The notes under the pieces: generated by a model
Database searches by the model: none
What the model was told of the DNA's origin: nothing
The model's input: the letters and a program-made list of their open reading frames with translations, nothing else
In this document: positions 19,440 to 28,333 of the stretch, piece after piece
How the letters are laid out: the number at the start of each line of letters is the position of its first letter
Numbering within the stretch: position 1 is the first letter of the stretch
Assembly (NCBI RefSeq): GCF_017875645.1
Contig: NZ_JAGGMR010000001.1
Location: 7,688,001 to 7,752,000, forward strand
Length of the DNA stretch: 64,000 bases
Source: Nocardia goodfellowii
GTDB taxonomy: Bacteria; Actinomycetota; Actinomycetes; Mycobacteriales; Mycobacteriaceae
Direction of reading: 5' to 3'
Made by a program: the position numbers and the translations under genes

Positions 19440-19631
19440 ATGACGGTCGACCCTGGCGAGCAGGCTGCCAACGAATCGAACACCACACCGGAGGCCGCCT
19501 CGCAGCCGCCGAGCCCCGCGATTCCGCCGGAAGACCTGCCGGCACCGACACTTCCGGAGCCCACGTGGGTCCGCGGGCTCGAGTCGGATCTGGAGCCGTT
19601 CTGGGGCGCAAGGGTGGGCCAGATGTCATGA
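19440..19631 (+). CDS. Small Pro/Glu-rich hypothetical protein, 63 aa
   Basis: A short acidic, proline-rich protein beginning MTVDPGEQAANESN, with a C-terminal WVRGLESDLEPFWG segment. The ATG at 19440 has AGGAG at a suitable distance. The stop overlaps the next start as ATGA, so it is translationally coupled to the membrane protein downstream. No family is recognised. The pair forms a two-gene unit right of tRNA-Leu. Confidence 0.55.
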   Translation: MTVDPGEQAANESNTTPEAASQPPSPAIPPEDLPAPTLPEPTWVRGLESDLEPFWGARVGQMS

Positions 19632-20173
19632 GCGAACCGATCGCCCCGATTACCCGGCTGAAGCAGCCGGGTGAAACGCTGCGAGTGGTAGCTAAGGACG
19701 ATCTCGAGGCAGTGTCGGATTACCTCGACCTAGAGCTCGCGACGGCGTGGCAGCGTAAGGCCTCGTTCGAGTCGCGGGCGTTTCCGATCGTCACCATGGA
19801 CGTAGGTCTGGTGACGCTTTACCTGCTGCTGATGAAGACCTTGGATCTGAAAGTTGTGACGTCCGGATTCTGGCCGACCACGACGGCGGTGCTTATTGTC
19901 ATTTTCGCGGCGCTGTCGATACTTTCCGCTGCGCTAGTGGCTCTGCCCGCACAGTATCCCGGATACAGCGCCAACGGATTCGCGAGCCTGTATCTGGAGG
20001 CCGTGGAGAGTAAAAGCTCGAATCATTACCAGCGGATCATGGAGATCAAGATCCGATCATACGAAAGAGCGTGCGTTTCGAATCAGCGCAAAGCGCGGAT
20101 AGTTTTTGGCTCATTTCTTTTCATGGCATTGCTCGCATGCGTGTTGATCATTTCGATACTTGTGGCGCTCTGA
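19628..20173 (+). CDS. Three-TM membrane protein, possible effector-type protein
   Basis: A 181-residue protein. A cytosolic N-terminal helix region (about 1-50) is followed by two transmembrane helices (about 52-70 and 82-108), a helical stretch of about 45 residues, and a C-terminal transmembrane helix (about 158-180). The layout of a Trp/Lys/Arg helix before a TM pair (ATAWQRKASFESRAF) is broadly like SLATT or Pycsar-type membrane effectors of antiphage systems, but no diagnostic motif confirms this. It is coupled to the small gene upstream and convergent, 3 nt apart, with the broken protease-like gene. Confidence 0.6.
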   Translation: MSEPIAPITRLKQPGETLRVVAKDDLEAVSDYLDLELATAWQRKASFESRAFPIVTMDVGLVTLYLLLMKTLDLKVVTSGFWPTTTAVLIVIFAALSILSAALVALPAQYPGYSANGFASLYLEAVESKSSNHYQRIMEIKIRSYERACVSNQRKARIVFGSFLFMALLACVLIISILVAL

Positions 20174-20176
20174 GGC

Positions 20177-22414
20177 TCACACACCGGCTTCGCTCATAGC
20201 CGATTTCCAATGCCATCGTGAATATATCTCATGATTGCTGTGCCGGTTCCATCTGCCGGTGTAGTAGGGCTCTAGAGCCGCTGGGAACCATTTTTGAACG
20301 ACATCTGTCTCGGAGTAGTCGTTGTACTGCGAACTACATACCGCTTGCCCTGGTATGTGCACCATCAGCGGCATCGGCCCAGTTGTCCCAAGACTGCCCT
20401 CGACCGTCACCGCAGTCGAATCGAAGACAATCGTCGCAAGAACACTTCGTTCACGGAGGTCCCGCAATTTTCTATCAATCGCCTCGACTACCCAAACGTA
20501 CTTTGGCATCTGGGTGTAGCCGACCGCTCTGGCGAGGCGGTCATCCTGCAGTCGCTTAGCTATGCTCATCTTGAATTCGGCGCCCGTCGTGATATAACTG
20601 CGTATAGCCAGCTCGCCGATCCGGCCGCCGGAAACCCGATCGACGAAGTCTTGTAGTCGATCTCGATATCGGTCGGAATCTTCGAGATGATGCAGAGCAG
20701 CCCATTCCGGCAAAGCTTTGATTCGCTCATCCGCCGCGATCGCCAGCCACTGCGCTGCCGCTTCCTCAGCGGTCGATCCGGATAGCCAGATCGAGCGTGG
20801 AAGTGGAACTACGACCTCTGTCTGCATCCTTTTGTTCGCGTCCATGAAATCGCTGACGAGATCGTCAAGTTGAACAATCTCGAACGGCCCCGATTGGTCA
20901 TCGCACACGATCAATGCCACCACATCCGAATCGTCCGATGTCACCGAATCGCTGTCCGGGCGCGGATCGGCAAAGTCTCTCCGACGGAGATATCCGACCG
21001 CGACCTGCGCATGGGCGATGACGCCCCGAGCCGGTGGCGCCCGCAGCAGGATGACCGGCAGTGCCGCGTTCAGATACCGGCAAATGCTGGCACCGAGGTT
21101 TTCCTTAATCCAGAGCCGGCGCAATTGCCCCTGCGCGCTGGCGCCGCGTGCCTGGACCTTTCGTGACTCCGCCAGCGTGCGGCTGCCGCCCTCAGTCTGC
21201 AAGCGCTGCAACTTTTCCCGCACACTGTCAACCACGCCCTGCAGCCGTCGTTCCTCGGCAGCAAATTTCGCGCGGTGCGTCCAATTCAGCTGGACTGGCT
21301 TGCTTAGCGAATCGGCGTCAAGTATTTCCGGTGGCAGATCAGCCGCACGCAGCGTCGCGGCGAGTAGCTGCCGGTTCAGGCCCTGGGAGGGATAGGCACG
21401 ACCAAACGCCGCGGTTTTATCACTGATTCCGTGGAATTGTGCCGTCGGACGACGCGGCACGGCGCCGCGCAACACAGCCGTGTAATGACAGACCCAGGCC
21501 GTGACGTGCGCGCACGTGAGAAGGTGACCGTCTTGCTGCATGAAAGGAACGCCGACGACCTGATGCGCCACTCCGAAGACTTGCACGTCTTCGGTTACCG
21601 CCGTGCGAACCTTGTCCGCGAGGTTTCTATCGCCCGCGATCTTGTCAACAGTGAGAGCAGCCGACACCATCGAACGGCCGATCCGTCCGGGAAACTGCGG
21701 CCGGAGAACCGAGTAGCCAAAATACTTAGTGCTCGTTTTGGCGACGAAATCTCGTAGGTGCGGCCTCTTACTCTTGGGAACTTCCCCGTGGAAGAAGTGG
21801 ATTCGAGCCGTATCAGATGACCGTGATCCGAATCGCGCATCGTGGACTCTGCTGAACTCGCTGCGAAAATCGAGGTCGAAATAATCTTTCTCGACGACCA
21901 CCACGTTGACTTTGGAGCAGAAGACTCTGAGCATTGAGCGCGCCGGCTGGTCTCCGCCTTGCAAGGGCGTCTTCCGGCGTAGTTTCAGCAGATCCAGCAG
22001 ATGGTCGACCGGATCGTCTTTACAGAGCTCGTAAATCTCGCCGAACGCGCGCTCATCGCGCCGCGTACGTTCCTTGCACAAAAACAGCCACCCCTGAATA
22101 TCTGATCAGTAGTACCACTCCACGTCGGTTTCCACGTCAATGGAGAATGCCGAGTTCAACGCGACGTTGCGGCGAAGCTCGTCGGATTTACGATACGCCT
22201 CGAACACCCTGTCCAGTACGCCTTGGCCGAACTGCTTCGCTACTCGCTCTTCGCGATTCGCCGCCAACTCCATCGGCGTCATCGGGCGATATCGTGTATA
22301 GAACTGGTCGCCATATTTCGGCAACTGCCCCTCGGGTCCAAGCATCGATGGCACCTCCGTGCCCCCTTGCGTCGCATCGGCTGATCCCAGCTCTTCTTTT
22401 CGACGGCGAGTCAT
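20177..22414 (-). pseudogene. Large protease-like protein broken by an in-frame TGA
   Basis: Two minus-strand frames, 22414-22106 (102 aa) and 22081-20177 (634 aa), lie in the same reading frame, separated only by one TGA (22106-22108) and nine codons. Read through, the junction is continuous (DVEWYY, stop, SDIQGWLFLCKERTRR), so one protein of about 745 residues was probably encoded. The distal part shows a papain-like pattern: Cys in GHLLTCAHVTAW, His in VIAHAQVAVGY, Asp in VCDDQSGPF. A conserved-looking GYSVLRPQFPGRIGRS segment lies upstream of the Cys. It is lower in GC than the chromosome around it. Function is unknown; a role in defence or as a toxin is only a guess from its location. 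The TGA may be a true mutation, a recoding site or a sequence error. Confidence 0.6.
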
Positions 22415-23044
22415 ACTGCTACCTCCGGCGTCGTATGGCCGTCAGCTTTCCAGCGATCCCGACCATCTGTCAACGCATTGCTCGGAACCAATTCGAACAC
22501 GGAAATTATCGCGCTATCGACCAGCGTCGTTCGCAACATACCCCTGCCCTCTCATTACCCATCAGTCTAGGCCCGTCGACACCAGCACACAAGATCGAAT
22601 CCGCTCCTGACCTGCGGTTTCAACTGCGCAGCCCCGGACCCTCAGCTTTTATGAAGCAACTCCCTGCTGTATTCGTTCCGAGCGCGTCATCGGATGACTC
22701 CCGCCTGGTAGAACACGTCCCGACCGACGGAGAAGTGCCCCGAAGGAACCTGGATCGAAGTTGCCCAGCCCGCTGCCCGAGCAACTCCAGCCGCCATTCG
22801 GCAAACCGAACGGACGGCCCGGGAATAGACCGGCGGGCCCTCATACTCCGAGTCTGTACCCGGGAGCGCCCAGCCGCCCCCACAATTAACTAACTCCTAG
22901 GAATATTTGCTGGCAGCCATCAGTACAGGCGGGCGCTGTCACCGATCATCCGGACTCTCGGTATGGATTTCCCCGGTCCATCCCCAAAGTGCGTCGAGGC
23001 CACAGCACCCCGCAGGAAGCTTGAGCCCCGCCCAGTTCGACACA
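22415..23044. other. Intergenic stretch without a supported gene
   Basis: This region is lower in GC than its surroundings. It contains long frames with no plausible start, no family signature and unnatural composition. The promoter of the minus-strand protease-like gene must lie at its left end. Confidence 0.5.
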
Positions 23045-23077
23045 ACCGTGACACACGGTGCCACACCCCTCTACACT
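23045..23077 (+). promoter_or_regulatory. Promoter and operator of the toxin-antitoxin operon, leaderless transcript
   Basis: The -35 GTGACA (23048-23053) and -10 TACACT (23072-23077) are 18 nt apart. A perfect palindrome ACCGTG-ACA-CACGGT (23045-23059) overlaps the -35 and is the likely binding site for the antitoxin. The ATG at 23084 lies 7 nt after the -10, so the mRNA is predicted to be leaderless. Confidence 0.6.
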
Positions 23078-23083
23078 GACTCC

Positions 23084-23353
23084 ATGCCCGCACAGCCGGA
23101 GATCACCCAGCGCGACCTGCGGAATCGCTCCAAAGAAATCATGGACGCCGTCCAACAAGGGCAGGCGTTCACAGTCACGCGCGACGGACACCAGATCGGT
23201 GAATTGATCCCTCTCCGCAGGCGCCGGAGGTTCGTGACCCGCGCCGAGTTCGCGGCGATGTCGCGGAGCGCGCCCGAAATCTCGATCGAAGCCTTCCGCG
23301 CCGATCAGGACGCTACGGCCGAACAGAACGCGGACGATCCGTATGCCCACTGA
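23084..23353 (+). CDS. Antitoxin, Phd/YefM type, of a VapC module
   Basis: An 89-residue protein. Its N-terminus (EITQRDLRNRSKEIMDAVQQ) and the following strand (FTVTRDGHQIGELIPL) match the Phd/YefM DNA-binding fold. The acidic C-terminal tail (SIEAFRADQDATAEQNADD) would wrap and neutralise the toxin. It should bind its own operator. The ATG at 23084 fits the leaderless promoter. It overlaps the toxin gene by 11 nt. Confidence 0.88.
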   Translation: MPAQPEITQRDLRNRSKEIMDAVQQGQAFTVTRDGHQIGELIPLRRRRRFVTRAEFAAMSRSAPEISIEAFRADQDATAEQNADDPYAH

Positions 23354-23810
23354 GCACAAGCAGGGCCTACTCGACACCAACATCATGATCCTGCGCCGCT
23401 GGATCGACCCAGCCCAACTGCCCGGGCAGATGGCGATCAGCGCGATCACCCTGGCTGAACTGTCAGCCGGACCACACGAAGTCCGCCGCAATAACGAACA
23501 AGACGACTACGACGAGCATGTCGAACGCGCCCGCCGCCTCGATGTCCTCCAGCGCGCAGAGAACGAATTCGACCCCGTCCCCTTCGGCGCCGAAGCCGCC
23601 CGCATTTACGGACGAGTCAGTGCCGGCGTGATCAGCGTCGGCCGAAAGCCTCGCCGCCGCGTCGCCGATCTGATGATCGCTTCCGTGGCGATCGCCGAAG
23701 AACTCCCGCTATTCACCACCAACCCCGATGACTTCCGCGGCCTCGAACAACTGCTAACCGTCGTCCCGGTAACACGGCCGGAAGTTCCTGGCGATCGCCC
23801 ACTCCGCTAG
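23343..23810 (+). CDS. VapC-type PIN-domain ribonuclease toxin
   Basis: A 155-residue PIN-domain protein. The acidic residues expected to bind Mg2+ are Asp11 in LLDTNIMIL, Glu39 in ITLAELSAG, Asp109 in RRVADLMIASVAI and Asp129/130 in TTNPDDF. VapC toxins cleave specific tRNA or rRNA sites when the antitoxin is degraded. Translation overlaps the antitoxin gene. The pair sits at the left end of the phage-tail cluster and may stabilise this region of the chromosome. Confidence 0.9.
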   Translation: MPTEHKQGLLDTNIMILRRWIDPAQLPGQMAISAITLAELSAGPHEVRRNNEQDDYDEHVERARRLDVLQRAENEFDPVPFGAEAARIYGRVSAGVISVGRKPRRRVADLMIASVAIAEELPLFTTNPDDFRGLEQLLTVVPVTRPEVPGDRPLR

Positions 23811-23838
23811 AAGTCGCTCGTGGAAGGTAGCGCCGAAA

Positions 23839-24195
23839 TCAGGAACCGCCCGGCAGTTCCCGCACAAGCGCGAACACCACGCCCAGCAATCCACTTCCGC
23901 CGCTGATCGTGCTGCCACCACGAGCGTCACAGTTCGTACCCCTCATCGCCGCAACTGCATTGCAGTAGAGCAACGTCGACGAGTCGTTAGTCGGGTCGGC
24001 TGCCGAACTCCACGCAGGAGCCCCCTCGTTCTCCTTGCCGGAGTACGAGGCGGTGCCGGTGGAGTCGTTGTTCCACCGCTGCCAGCCTCCTTCGCCGTTT
24101 CCGGCGACACGCGAGTTTGTGGTGCTGCCATCGGGATTGGTAATGGTTAGGTCGACGGTCTGGTTGCCGTTTCCCTTGGGTATCGTGTTCACCAC
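23839..24195 (-). CDS. Hypothetical protein, 118 aa, at distal end of tail cluster
   Basis: A polar, Gly/Asn/Ser/Thr-rich protein (NPDGSTTNSRVAGNGEGG) with a C-terminal GSGLLGVVFALVREL. It looks like a beta-rich surface domain or a remnant of a fibre gene. The start codon is GTG and no good ribosome-binding site is seen. A strong terminator lies just upstream, so the gene may be silent or a fragment. No function is assigned. Confidence 0.4.
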   Translation of the reverse strand: MVNTIPKGNGNQTVDLTITNPDGSTTNSRVAGNGEGGWQRWNNDSTGTASYSGKENEGAPAWSSAADPTNDSSTLLYCNAVAAMRGTNCDARGGSTISGGSGLLGVVFALVRELPGGS

Positions 24196-24213
24196 TGTGC
24201 GCCCGTGAAATGA

Positions 24214-24252
24214 CGTGTGCCGCGCTCAACCGTTGGTTGAGCGCGGCACACG
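24214..24252 (-). terminator. Terminator at the end of the tail operon
   Basis: A nearly perfect 17-bp stem (CGTGTGCCGCGCTCAAC and its complement) with a short loop lies 29 nt past the stop of the last tail-fibre gene. Confidence 0.75.
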
Positions 24253-24280
24253 GTGCGGGACGCTGTGGCGTTGTAGGCCT

Positions 24281-25240
24281 TTAAGCTGGCGCCCGAACGA
24301 TCCGGACCTGGGTCGCGGTGCCGTCGAGCACTGCGGCACCGTGACTGGACCAGCCCTGAACGGTCACTCTGTCGCCCGCGTCGATCCGCATGGTGACCTT
24401 GGCGGTCATCGTTCCGGACCATCCGGTCGCCTCGGCGCCGGTGGCGACGACGGCACCGTTGACGAGCAATCGCACGGCCTGGCGGGGGCCGCCGAAGCCA
24501 CTGAAGATCGCGTACGGGATGCTCGCCGAGACAACCACATTGAGCGCGGTTCCTCGAGCGATCAGCGCGCTTCCGGAGATCGTCGATCCCGGGAAGAGCC
24601 CGGTATCGGCATACCATCCCGTGACGTCGGCCCAGCTCCCGGTCAGGTTTTGGTCACCACCCTTGCTCATGCCCGAGGGACTGAACGGCGGCGCGACAGC
24701 CATCGAGAATGTCCCGGTACCGCTTCCGGCCATGGGGAGCGGACCGAAACGCGTGGTCGCGGAGGTCCCGGTAGTACCGAATGCGGCGGCAGCCGCCGAA
24801 TGCGGGATGACCGGAGCCGACAATTCGGCCGTGGCCGAGAAGACCGCGTTGCCGGTCGCCGTGCGAGTTTCGCCGCCGAACGACGCTGCGACGATGACGC
24901 GACCGCCGGCGCCGACAGCCACTCGCGCGGTGGCGGTGCCCTGGTCGCCCAGTTTCGGCGAAATCCACTGTGACAACGGCCATGCGACCGCGGTCAACAT
25001 ACCTCCGCCGCCCGCCATGGCTTTCGCGGTGGCCGTAGGTTTGAGCTGCGGGGTGTTCGTGGCGGATCCGGCGAAGGCGGCGTAGACGAATGGCGGCACG
25101 TCCGGGATCCGGGAACCGTCGGTGAAAATATGAGGTGGTCTCGGCGCGTCGACCATCAGCACCGGTGCCCCCGGGACCGCGGGAGCCGCGGTCGGCGGTG
25201 TCGGCGGTTTCGCCGTGAACACCTGCGCAGGCGCTGTCAT
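24281..25240 (-). CDS. Phage tail fibre-like protein, putative receptor-binding
   Basis: A 319-residue protein with a Pro/Ala-rich N-terminal linker (PPTPPTAAPAVPGAPVL) and Gly/Ala/Ser/Thr-rich beta-type segments. The C-terminal 110 residues look like a jelly-roll domain (VRLLVNGAVVATGAEATGW, then VTMRIDAGDRVTVQGWSS). It lacks enzyme motifs and fits an adhesin at the tail tip. GGAGG precedes the ATG at 25240. It is the last clear gene of the tail transcript. Confidence 0.6.
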   Translation of the reverse strand: MTAPAQVFTAKPPTPPTAAPAVPGAPVLMVDAPRPPHIFTDGSRIPDVPPFVYAAFAGSATNTPQLKPTATAKAMAGGGGMLTAVAWPLSQWISPKLGDQGTATARVAVGAGGRVIVAASFGGETRTATGNAVFSATAELSAPVIPHSAAAAAFGTTGTSATTRFGPLPMAGSGTGTFSMAVAPPFSPSGMSKGGDQNLTGSWADVTGWYADTGLFPGSTISGSALIARGTALNVVVSASIPYAIFSGFGGPRQAVRLLVNGAVVATGAEATGWSGTMTAKVTMRIDAGDRVTVQGWSSHGAAVLDGTATQVRIVRAPA

Positions 25241-25293
25241 AGCGGCCTCCGATTCTTTTGTGAGCGAGTATTTTCGGACACCGGAGTGCCGGT

Positions 25294-25644
25294 TCAGCTC
25301 ATGGTGAAGGTGGGGGTGATGAGCAGGGTGCCCTGCGCACCGAGGGTGGTGGAGGCGATGGCGACCTTGTCGATGAAAGTGCCGCCGGTCGGGGCGCTCC
25401 ACAGTCCGGCGTGCGTGTAGGTGCCGGCGGGCAGATTCACCGTGACCTGACTGCCATTGATCTGCCCGTTGGCCGGAGCGCTCCACGTCGTCGCCACGCG
25501 AGCATAGGCCGGCGACCCACCGGAAGCCTCGTTGGTGCCGTCGGAACCCGGGTCGGCCTTGTGGACAGAGACGTAGACGGTGCCGGCGATGTTGGCGTAT
25601 GCGGCGCACAGGGCGTTCTTGGTGGAGGTAACTGCGATAGCCAT
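25294..25644 (-). CDS. Small phage minor tail-type protein
   Basis: A 116-residue beta-rich protein (GTVYVSVHKADPGSDGTNEA, then VTVNLPAGTYTHAGLWSAPT). It resembles small structural proteins found between fibre genes in actinophages, which may form a jelly-roll decoration. It lies between the LtfC-like protein and the long fibre, in the same orientation. The exact role is unknown. Confidence 0.6.
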   Translation of the reverse strand: MAIAVTSTKNALCAAYANIAGTVYVSVHKADPGSDGTNEASGGSPAYARVATTWSAPANGQINGSQVTVNLPAGTYTHAGLWSAPTGGTFIDKVAIASTTLGAQGTLLITPTFTMS

Positions 25645-25706
25645 GGTGAATCTCCTTGCGGTTGTTGTGTTTAGGGGCGTCTTCGCCGACAGGTGGCGGA
25701 GAGAGG

Positions 25707-26042
25707 TCAGTTGCGGATGACGGAGCCGACGTACCAGGCGTAGGTGGTGACCGGGGAGGTCTGGTAGGTCACCAGCATCGTGTAGCGCGAGTTCGCAGGA
25801 ATGGCGTCACACGTCACGGCCGGCACGGTCCACTTGGCGGCAGTCTGGGTGACGGTGGCCGCCCACGTGCCCAGTGGCGCACCACCCGGACCGGTCAGCA
25901 CGATGGAAATCGTGGTCCCGGCCGGGAATACAGCCCCACCGGAGGGCTCGATGGTCTGCACGAAACTGGCGCCGGTGGTGAGTTTGAGGGGTTGGATCTT
26001 CGGCTGGTATCCGAGGTGTCCGGGATCGAGCGCTGTTGTCAT
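25707..26042 (-). CDS. LtfC-like minor tail beta-sandwich protein
   Basis: A 111-residue protein, MTTALDPGHLGYQPKIQPL followed by alternating strands (TISIVLTGPGGAPLGTWAAT). It resembles the LtfC/p132/Gp6 beta-sandwich proteins near the end of actinophage tail operons. Its start overlaps the previous stop as ATGA, so the two are translated together. It is probably structural. Confidence 0.6.
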   Translation of the reverse strand: MTTALDPGHLGYQPKIQPLKLTTGASFVQTIEPSGGAVFPAGTTISIVLTGPGGAPLGTWAATVTQTAAKWTVPAVTCDAIPANSRYTMLVTYQTSPVTTYAWYVGSVIRN

Positions 26043-26431
26043 AGGTTTCCTCTGCTGTGTTCGACCTCGTCCATCAGTTCTCTGGAGAGGTTCAGTTCCG
26101 GGATACGGCCGTGTTGGGCCGCTTCGATCACGCCGCGTAGCACGGCGAGCGCCTCACGGAACAGTCCGGTGACGCGGTCCAGTTCCTGAATGGACGCTGC
26201 CTGCGCGGCTTCTACTCCGTCCAGTCGTACGGAGACGACCCGCAATTCTTCTGCCACGCGCGATAATGTCGCCAAAGCGATGTCGTTGACTTGCTTGGCG
26301 GCGGACACTTCAAGGCGAAGGTTTTGTGCCGGTTGGGATTTCCGGGCTCGCAGCCAGGAGTAGAAGCTGGTGGCGCCGGAGCCGCTGAGAAAGGTGGCCA
26401 CGCTGATGAGCGTTGTTTCGAGTAAAGGCAT
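26039..26431 (-). CDS. Membrane-anchored coiled-coil phage protein (second holin/spanin-like?)
   Basis: A 130-residue protein. A weakly hydrophobic N-terminal segment (TTLISVATFLSGSG) is followed by a long helix with heptad character (QVNDIALATLSRVAEELRVV onward). It is next to the holin gene and overlaps the LtfC-like gene by 4 nt. In actinophages such proteins sit in lysis cassettes and may be accessory holins or envelope-bridging factors. That role is an inference from position. Confidence 0.55.
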   Translation of the reverse strand: MPLLETTLISVATFLSGSGATSFYSWLRARKSQPAQNLRLEVSAAKQVNDIALATLSRVAEELRVVSVRLDGVEAAQAASIQELDRVTGLFREALAVLRGVIEAAQHGRIPELNLSRELMDEVEHSRGNL

Positions 26432-26607
26432 CAGGCCCTTCCAGACCTGGCCACGATAGGCTGGTTATGGACCAGCGCCATTGCATGCTCCAGGGGTCAG
26501 TAGGTGCGCCGACACGAGAAGGTGCGATTCGATTGCACCGAAAGGTGCTGGCATTGATCGGTTTACCGGCATTCGAAGGTGCCGGAATGATTCGCGCGAT
26601 ATACGCC

Positions 26608-26913
26608 TCAGGCGACGGTAGCGGCCGCTGGTATTTCGATGTCTTCGGCGCCGAGGGCATCGGTGATGGATTCGACAAGTTCCGACGCCGCGTCCGCCGC
26701 GGCCTCGAGCGCCGGCTCGTTCGTCACGATCCACACGTTGACGGTGCGCAGCACTTCCAAGGCTGCGAGCAGACCGGTTCCGAGCCCGGCAACCGGGCTC
26801 GGCGCATACTGCAGCAACGCGATGGATGCCGCCAGCACGCTGACAGCGCCGCCGATCATAGACACCACGGCTTTGGCGTTGCGGGCGACGAAGGCCCCTG
26901 CGTTCCCCGCCAT
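26608..26913 (-). CDS. Putative holin
   Basis: A 101-residue protein. Two hydrophobic segments (about 12-32, VVSMIGGAVSVLAASIALL, and 40-58, VAGLGTGLLAALEVL) precede an acidic, Ala-rich C-terminal helix. Size, topology and position among tail genes match actinophage holins that permeabilise the inner membrane so the amidase can reach peptidoglycan. GAAGGAG precedes the ATG at 26913. In a tailocin the same function would release particles by lysing the producer. The 176 nt downstream hold nothing recognisable. Confidence 0.65.
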   Translation of the reverse strand: MAGNAGAFVARNAKAVVSMIGGAVSVLAASIALLQYAPSPVAGLGTGLLAALEVLRTVNVWIVTNEPALEAAADAASELVESITDALGAEDIEIPAAATVA

Positions 26914-26944
26914 AAGATCTCCTTCGGTGATTCGGTACGCCCAC

Positions 26945-28333
26945 TCAGGAATAGGAACAGAGCGTGCCGTCGAAATAGGTGAATACACCCGAGGCGTCGC
27001 CGGCCATTTTGTTCGCTGCCGGAATGTAATACCCCGGAGCCCAAACACTTCCGGCACCTGCGAAGACGACGAACGATCCGGATACGTGCTTGATCGTGGA
27101 ACCCTCGCTTTCGCCGGCATTCCTGGCAACTCGCCACGGGTCGGCGGGGCTGGGTGCGGTCCACAACGCCACGTTGAAGTTGTCGGACTCTCCGCACGCT
27201 CCTTCCCACAAGGCAGCAACATTCATCACGTACCAACCCGATTTCGTAACTTGAATCTGGCCGGACGGCAGATCGAGTACGTTGACATTGTTGGCCTGGC
27301 GCGCGGTATCGAAAATGGTGCCGTAGCGACTGTGGAGTGCGGTTTGCGGCACGCCTGTCGCATTCTGGCGGCACAGCGACCAGCCCGTTCCGACCACCGA
27401 AGGCGACGTGGTGTCCGCCGCGGTGAAAGAGTCGAGATCGAAGCCGAACGACAACGATCTCGAACCGTCCCAGTTCTCGACGGCGTAGCAGGCGCTGTAG
27501 AAACCGACCCACCGATTGTTCGCCCCCACTGGGGAACTGACCGCGGTATCTCGATAGCTGAGCCTGCCGACACCGTTGACCAGCACCTCGTAAGAGGGGC
27601 CGGTTGCCGTCACTGTGACAGTGTCGCCCGCGCCGAGGGCCAGGCCCGTCTTTTCCGCCCAGGTGGTGGAATTCAGCGTGCCACCGGAGAATCTGGCGTT
27701 TTGCAGCAGGATTCGCCCCGCGCCGATTTGCAGCATGACGAAGGTCGACAAGTCGGAGGCCGCTCGGATCAGGATTCCGCTGCCGGTGAAGGCGCCGGCC
27801 TGGTTGGTCCGGCCCAACACGACCGACACCGACTGGTCGTCGGTCATCATCGGGGTCTTTCGCAGGGCGAGTTCAGCACCGGTGCCGGTGTTTCCACTCT
27901 TGGAGATGCCGGCCTGATCGTCGACGACAACCATGTCGCGAACCGTACCGCCGTCGGAGATCCACTTGGACACAGTCCATTTCGTGGTATCCCAGGTCTG
28001 GAAGTTGTCCGTCGCCGACGCGCCACCGACCTGTTCCTGGGTCTGTTTGGTCTGCAGGTCCGCGATCGCCGAAGCATTCGCAGTGGAGGTGTTCTGCGCC
28101 GACTTAGCCGTGGTCTGCGCCGACGAGGCACCCACTTGCGCCCGGTTCGCCGCGGTCAGCGCGCGGTCATTCGCCGCGTTCATGTTCGAGCCGATGGCCT
28201 CGACGCCGGCGAAGGACTCCGCCACGCTGGACAGGATCGAGGCCCGCGCCGACTCCCACGTGACTTTCTGGAGATTGCGGATCGATCCGCCGGTATACGC
28301 GCCCGGTGGTACCGCCTTGTCCGGGCTGGTCAT
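26945..28333 (-). CDS. Phage minor tail/fibre protein with C1q-like C-terminus
   Basis: A 462-residue protein. The N-terminal helical region (RNLQKVTWESARASILSSVA, then AQTTAKSAQNTSTANASA) looks like a trimeric coiled-coil stalk. A middle lectin/concanavalin-like beta region follows (about 105-300). The C-terminal 140 residues have a C1q/TNF-like pattern (SGWYVMNVAALWEG, ending YFDGTLCSYS). It would bind the target cell surface. Start ATG at 28333 overlaps the previous stop (ATGA). Confidence 0.75.
   Translation of the reverse strand: MTSPDKAVPPGAYTGGSIRNLQKVTWESARASILSSVAESFAGVEAIGSNMNAANDRALTAANRAQVGASSAQTTAKSAQNTSTANASAIADLQTKQTQEQVGGASATDNFQTWDTTKWTVSKWISDGGTVRDMVVVDDQAGISKSGNTGTGAELALRKTPMMTDDQSVSVVLGRTNQAGAFTGSGILIRAASDLSTFVMLQIGAGRILLQNARFSGGTLNSTTWAEKTGLALGAGDTVTVTATGPSYEVLVNGVGRLSYRDTAVSSPVGANNRWVGFYSACYAVENWDGSRSLSFGFDLDSFTAADTTSPSVVGTGWSLCRQNATGVPQTALHSRYGTIFDTARQANNVNVLDLPSGQIQVTKSGWYVMNVAALWEGACGESDNFNVALWTAPSPADPWRVARNAGESEGSTIKHVSGSFVVFAGAGSVWAPGYYIPAANKMAGDASGVFTYFDGTLCSYS

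Noticed and set aside
21934..22893. A 319-codon plus-strand frame across the protease-like gene start
   Set aside because: Composition is Ser/Pro/Arg-rich without motifs, and it overlaps the minus-strand gene, which has coherent protease-like sequence.
24281..25609. A longer start for the tail-fibre gene up to 25609
   Set aside because: The extra part runs antiparallel in frame through the coding region of the neighbouring small tail gene and has unnatural composition; ATG 25240 has GGAGG.
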